DNA of 7,078 bases, from assembly GCA_934101745.1 (NCBI GenBank), contig CAKOSD010000054.1, forward strand, positions 1 through 7,078, in the 5' to 3' direction. This DNA comes from an uncultured Bacilli bacterium (lineage in GTDB: Bacteria > Bacillota_I > Bacilli_A > RF39 > UBA660). Of the stretch, positions 4,958 through 7,078 are shown piece after piece (the stretch's first letter is position 1; each line of letters opens with the position of its first letter). The translations under genes and the position numbers were made by a program. The notes beneath the pieces are model-generated. The model was not told where the DNA came from. It made no database searches and saw only the letters and a program-made list of their open reading frames with translations.

Positions 4958-6593
4958 TGCTTTCTGTATTTATATTTTCTAAAGTAGGTAAGGGCTTAGA
5001 ATTATTTAAAGTTTCTTCTGTAGGAGAAGGGATTTCGGTTAGTAATTCTTCTTCAGGTTTTGGCGGAAGTGTATTTAACTCTTCTGTATTTTGAACCCCA
5101 GGATTAGAATCTAAAGTTTCTTCAGATTGGTTTAAAGTTTCGGCAACTTTAGTATCTTTATTATCTGGTGACAAGGTATCGGTTGGCGTTGCTCCTAAAA
5201 CCTCCGTTAAATCACCACTAATATTATTTAATACATTAGCATCTTCTTCTTCCTTTTTCTTAGTTTTTCCAAGTAAGGCATCTTTTAATTCTTGTTCATC
5301 ATCACCAAAATCCGATTCAACATCAATAATTTGAACAATTTCATCAAAAGTAGTATCGCCACTGATAACTTTTTCTAAACCATCTTGAAGAAGGGTAACG
5401 GTATGTCCTTTTTCGTAAACCATTTTTCGTAAATGTTCTTTAGTTGTATTATTGACAATGGCATCACGAACATCTTGATTTAACATTAAGACTTCATGAA
5501 TAGCAATACGCCCTATAAAGCCATTAATACAGTGTTTACAGCCTACAGCCTCATATACTTCTTTAACATCTAGTCCTAAGGCTAGTTTAAAAACTGTTTT
5601 TTCATAATCGGTAACCGGACGGGCTTTGCGACATTTAGGACATAGTTTTTTGGCTAGTCTTTGGGCAATAACCCCAGTAAGAGCCGAACCTAAAAGGTAA
5701 CGTTCAACATCCATATCTAGTAAACGTTCGATAGTATTTAAGGCATTGTTGGTGTGTAATGTTGATAAAACTAAGTGCCCAGTAATAGAGGCACGAACGG
5801 CAATACGTGCTGTTTCATCATCACGAATTTCTCCAATCATTATAACATCGGGGTCTTGACGTAAGATACTACGTAAGGCCGCTGCAAAGGTAAGACCAAT
5901 ATCACTCATAACTTGAACCTGATTTAAACCAGGCATTTTCATTTCGACTGGGTCTTCAACTGTAATAATATTAGTATCAACGCGATTTAATTTCTGCAAC
6001 ATGGAATAGACGGTGGTTGATTTACCAGAACCAGTAGCACCGGTAACTAGGATAATCCCATTGGGAACATTAATCATTCGGATAACTTTATCATAATTAA
6101 TTTTTGATAAACCAATAGTATCTAGTCCGGCCATACTTCTAGAGTAGTCTAAAATACGGATAACTATTTTTTCGCCATCAACAATAGGTAGGGCTGAAAC
6201 ACGCATATCAAGAGGAGAATCATTATGTGTCATTTTAATCGCTCCATCTTGAGGAAGACGAGTTTCCGTAATATTCATCCCGGAAATGATTTTAATACGG
6301 GTTGTTAAATTCTTTTTAACACTGGCAGGAACTTTCGCATATAAAATTAAATCGCCATCGACACGAATACGAACATTTAAAACATCAGGAGTAGGGTCAA
6401 AGTGCACATCGGATGCTCTTTTTTCAACCGCATCATTAATCATTTTATTAACTAAATCAACAACGGGAATTTTATCATATTCAAATTCGGTAAAAACAGT
6501 ATTTACCTTATTAGTAGCCTCTTCTTTGTTAAAATTTAATTTCCCATCATCGCCCACATCTATAACAGTATTTGTTTTATTTTTTGTATCCAT
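4932..6593 (-). CDS. PilB/GspE-family type IV pilus / type II secretion ATPase
   Basis: Hexameric PilB/GspE ATPases sit on the cytoplasmic face of the inner-membrane platform and power pilin or pseudopilin assembly. The 553-residue product has VNKMINDAVEKRASDVHFDP (N2 domain start, about 49-67), the RVSALP...GEKIVIRILD segment (131-149), Walker A GATGSGKST (185-193), Asp box NIITVEDPVE (208-217), Walker B DPDVIMIGEIRD (247-258) and His box TGHLVLSTLHTN (271-282). A tetracysteine zinc site lies at C318, C321, C352 and C355. The N1 (MshEN-like) domain is missing: only about 40 residues precede N2. A tail of about 100 residues, rich in Glu, Thr, Pro and Asn, is predicted disordered. ATG 6593 is supported by AAGGA at 6606-6602. 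Other pilus genes are not in view. The family is certain; the subtype (PilB, GspE or a competence ComGA-like role) is not. Confidence 0.95.
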   Translation of the reverse strand: MDTKNKTNTVIDVGDDGKLNFNKEEATNKVNTVFTEFEYDKIPVVDLVNKMINDAVEKRASDVHFDPTPDVLNVRIRVDGDLILYAKVPASVKKNLTTRIKIISGMNITETRLPQDGAIKMTHNDSPLDMRVSALPIVDGEKIVIRILDYSRSMAGLDTIGLSKINYDKVIRMINVPNGIILVTGATGSGKSTTVYSMLQKLNRVDTNIITVEDPVEMKMPGLNQVQVMSDIGLTFAAALRSILRQDPDVIMIGEIRDDETARIAVRASITGHLVLSTLHTNNALNTIERLLDMDVERYLLGSALTGVIAQRLAKKLCPKCRKARPVTDYEKTVFKLALGLDVKEVYEAVGCKHCINGFIGRIAIHEVLMLNQDVRDAIVNNTTKEHLRKMVYEKGHTVTLLQDGLEKVISGDTTFDEIVQIIDVESDFGDDEQELKDALLGKTKKKEEEDANVLNNISGDLTEVLGATPTDTLSPDNKDTKVAETLNQSEETLDSNPGVQNTEELNTLPPKPEEELLTEIPSPTEETLNNSKPLPTLENINTESKKTDYDIL

Positions 6594-6622
6594 AGTACCA
6601 ATCCTTTATTCTAACTATCAAA

Positions 6623-6651
6623 ATTATACTATAAAAATAGTATTCTTACAA
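6623..6651 (-). promoter_or_regulatory. Promoter of the PilB/GspE-like gene
   Basis: On the minus strand TTGTAA (6651-6646) and a perfect TATAAT (6628-6623) are separated by 17 bases. Transcription should start near 6616, about 22 bases before the ATG at 6593. Confidence 0.7.
6626..6643. promoter_or_regulatory. Palindrome in the spacer and -10 of the PilB/GspE-like promoter
   Basis: ATACTAT (6626-6632) and ATAGTAT (6637-6643) form a perfect 7-bp inverted repeat around AAAA, 18 bp in all. It overlaps the -10 box and fills most of the spacer, as expected for a repressor operator. No cognate regulator is identified, and short A+T palindromes also arise by chance. Confidence 0.4.
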
Positions 6652-6723
6652 TTTATTTTCATGTTTTTCTCTAGGACTAATTATTACTATCTCACCCTTT
6701 ATAATAAAGATATCTAACTTACG

Positions 6724-6751
6724 AAAAAAAGACTTAATTTCTTAAAAGTCT
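6724..6751 (-). terminator. Orphan minus-strand terminator
   Basis: On the minus strand AGACTT (6751-6746) and AAGTCT (6735-6730) enclose a 10-base loop and are followed by seven T (plus-strand A at 6724-6730). It would stop transcripts arriving from the right, but no minus-strand gene is supported between it and the window edge. Confidence 0.5.
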
Positions 6752-6802
6752 AATCTATGTATAAATCTAATAATTATTGAACATAATATTACTTTAAATA
6801 AC

Positions 6803-6835
6803 ATTTTTCATAGAATATCTAACTCTATGAAAAAT
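6803..6835. repeat. Perfect 12-bp inverted repeat, not a terminator
   Basis: ATTTTTCATAGA (6803-6814) and TCTATGAAAAAT (6824-6835) are exact reverse complements around a 9-base loop. The poly-T is in the left arm and the poly-A in the right on both strands, so no U-tail follows the stem. TTTCATAG recurs as the last 8 bases of the window (7071-7078). The loop plus one base, ATATCTAACT, also occurs at 6710-6719. Confidence 0.8.
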
Positions 6836-6873
6836 CGGCTGCAAACCCAGTATTTACCTAAGGTTTAAAATTA

Positions 6874-6985
6874 TTTGACCATAAATTTGACCAGAATAGA
6901 TTTGGATTTATTTGACTACAAAAGCCTTGGCAAGCCCTTATAAACACAGGGATTGCAGGCAAATTTTTGACCAGAAAATTGACTA
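6874..6985 (+). repeat. Five TTTGACCA-like direct repeats
   Basis: TTTGACCA lies at 6874-6881, 6886-6893 and 6966-6973, TTTGACTA at 6911-6918 and ATTGACTA at 6978-6985, all in one orientation. The first two are 12 bp apart and the last two are also 12 bp apart, start to start. A GC-rich hairpin lies between the third and fourth. Repeated oriented sites at about one helical turn suggest a protein-binding array. Confidence 0.7.
6924..6960. repeat. GC-rich interrupted hairpin inside the repeat array
   Basis: GCCT (6924-6927), GCAA (6930-6933) and CCCT (6935-6938) pair with AGGC (6957-6960), TTGC (6953-6956) and AGGG (6948-6951). This gives 12 pairs interrupted by a 2-base bulge and one mismatch. 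It is much more GC-rich than the surrounding DNA and has no T-run after it, so it is not a standard terminator. Confidence 0.6.
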
Positions 6986-7025
6986 AAAAGATGAAAAAAA
7001 TACCCTTTTAAATGCCTAAAATATG

Positions 7026-7034
7026 TGGTATAGT
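7026..7034 (+). promoter_or_regulatory. Extended -10 promoter firing out of the window
   Basis: TGG directly before TATAGT (7029-7034) forms an extended -10 element. No good -35 is present at the right distance (TTTTAA at 7006-7011 is poor). Transcription would begin near 7041 and run rightwards to a gene outside the window. Confidence 0.4.
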
Positions 7035-7078
7035 TTATATATAAGTTAAAAATAAGGCCCGAAAATACGCTTTCATAG

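Larger units (their letters stand above)
6594..7078. other. Long intergenic region without a supported gene
   Basis: No frame here has both a plausible start with ribosome-binding site and protein-like composition. It holds the PilB/GspE-like promoter and palindrome, an orphan minus-strand terminator, a 12-bp inverted repeat, an array of five direct repeats around a hairpin, and a rightward promoter. Structure density is far above that of the other intergenic gaps in the window, and GC rises locally around 6924-6960. Confidence 0.7.

Noticed and set aside
6286..6717. Plus-strand 143-codon open frame
   Set aside because: It runs antisense through the N-terminal half of the PilB/GspE-like gene, which has strong family motifs; the frame has no ribosome-binding site and no family likeness.
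6827..6868. Short plus-strand ORF MKNRLQTQYLPKV
   Set aside because: There is no ribosome-binding site, its start lies inside the arm of the inverted repeat, and 13 codons is within chance.
6874..6985. CRISPR array or tandem repeat
   Set aside because: Repeat units are only 8 bp with unequal spacing (12, 25, 55, 12), and there are no spacer-like segments of constant size.
6916..7077. Minus-strand frame open for 53 codons from the window edge to a TAG at 6918-6916
   Set aside because: It is Phe/Leu/Tyr-rich with no family likeness, covers the direct repeats and hairpin, and runs against the rightward promoter. It could be a true 3' end of a gene starting outside the window, but nothing supports that.

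Overview
The window is AT-rich bacterial DNA with Shine-Dalgarno-led genes, B. subtilis-like sigma-A promoters and U-tailed hairpin terminators. TGG encodes Trp, and TGA is the stop of recX, so the standard bacterial code fits. This suggests a low-GC Bacillota, perhaps a host-associated Bacilli lineage; that placement is inference from composition and signals only. No plasmid, phage structural, rRNA or CRISPR genes are visible.

Layout: (1) 1-443 is the 3' end of an unrecognised gene, closed by a terminator at 451-481. (2) 511-1284 is recX, a RecA modulator, closed by a hairpin at 1302-1339. (3) 1381-1456 (minus) is tRNA-Asn(GTT) with its own promoter and a UUCG-loop terminator; an 11-bp inverted repeat brackets the promoter. 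(4) 1550-1939 (minus) is a small unknown protein, divergent from 2036-2962 (plus), a single-domain AAA+ ATPase matching the D1 module of ClpA/B/C. The two promoters share overlapping -35 boxes. (5) 3026-3727 and 3920-4918 are two unrecognised helical proteins. They seem to share a common module by eye, and the second adds a putative zinc-binding knuckle. (6) 4932-6593 (minus) is a PilB/GspE-type secretion ATPase that lacks the usual N1 domain and carries an acidic tail. It converges on the previous gene through one bidirectional terminator that contains its own stop codon. (7) 6594-7078 has no supported gene but is dense in structure: a palindrome in the pilB/GspE promoter, an orphan minus-strand terminator, a perfect 12-bp inverted repeat, five TTTGACCA-like direct repeats in a 12-bp pairing pattern around a GC-rich hairpin, and a promoter firing out of the window.

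Functional reading: recX and tRNA-Asn are housekeeping genes. The ClpB-D1-like ATPase and the two proteins behind it may work together, with the ATPase remodelling a complex that includes the related helical proteins; this rests only on adjacency and co-orientation. The PilB-like ATPase would power a type IV pilus, type II secretion or competence pilus whose other parts are not here. The right-hand intergenic block looks most like a multi-site protein-binding region. Recombinase arm sites of an integrative element or an operator array are the main options, but no recombinase gene is in view.
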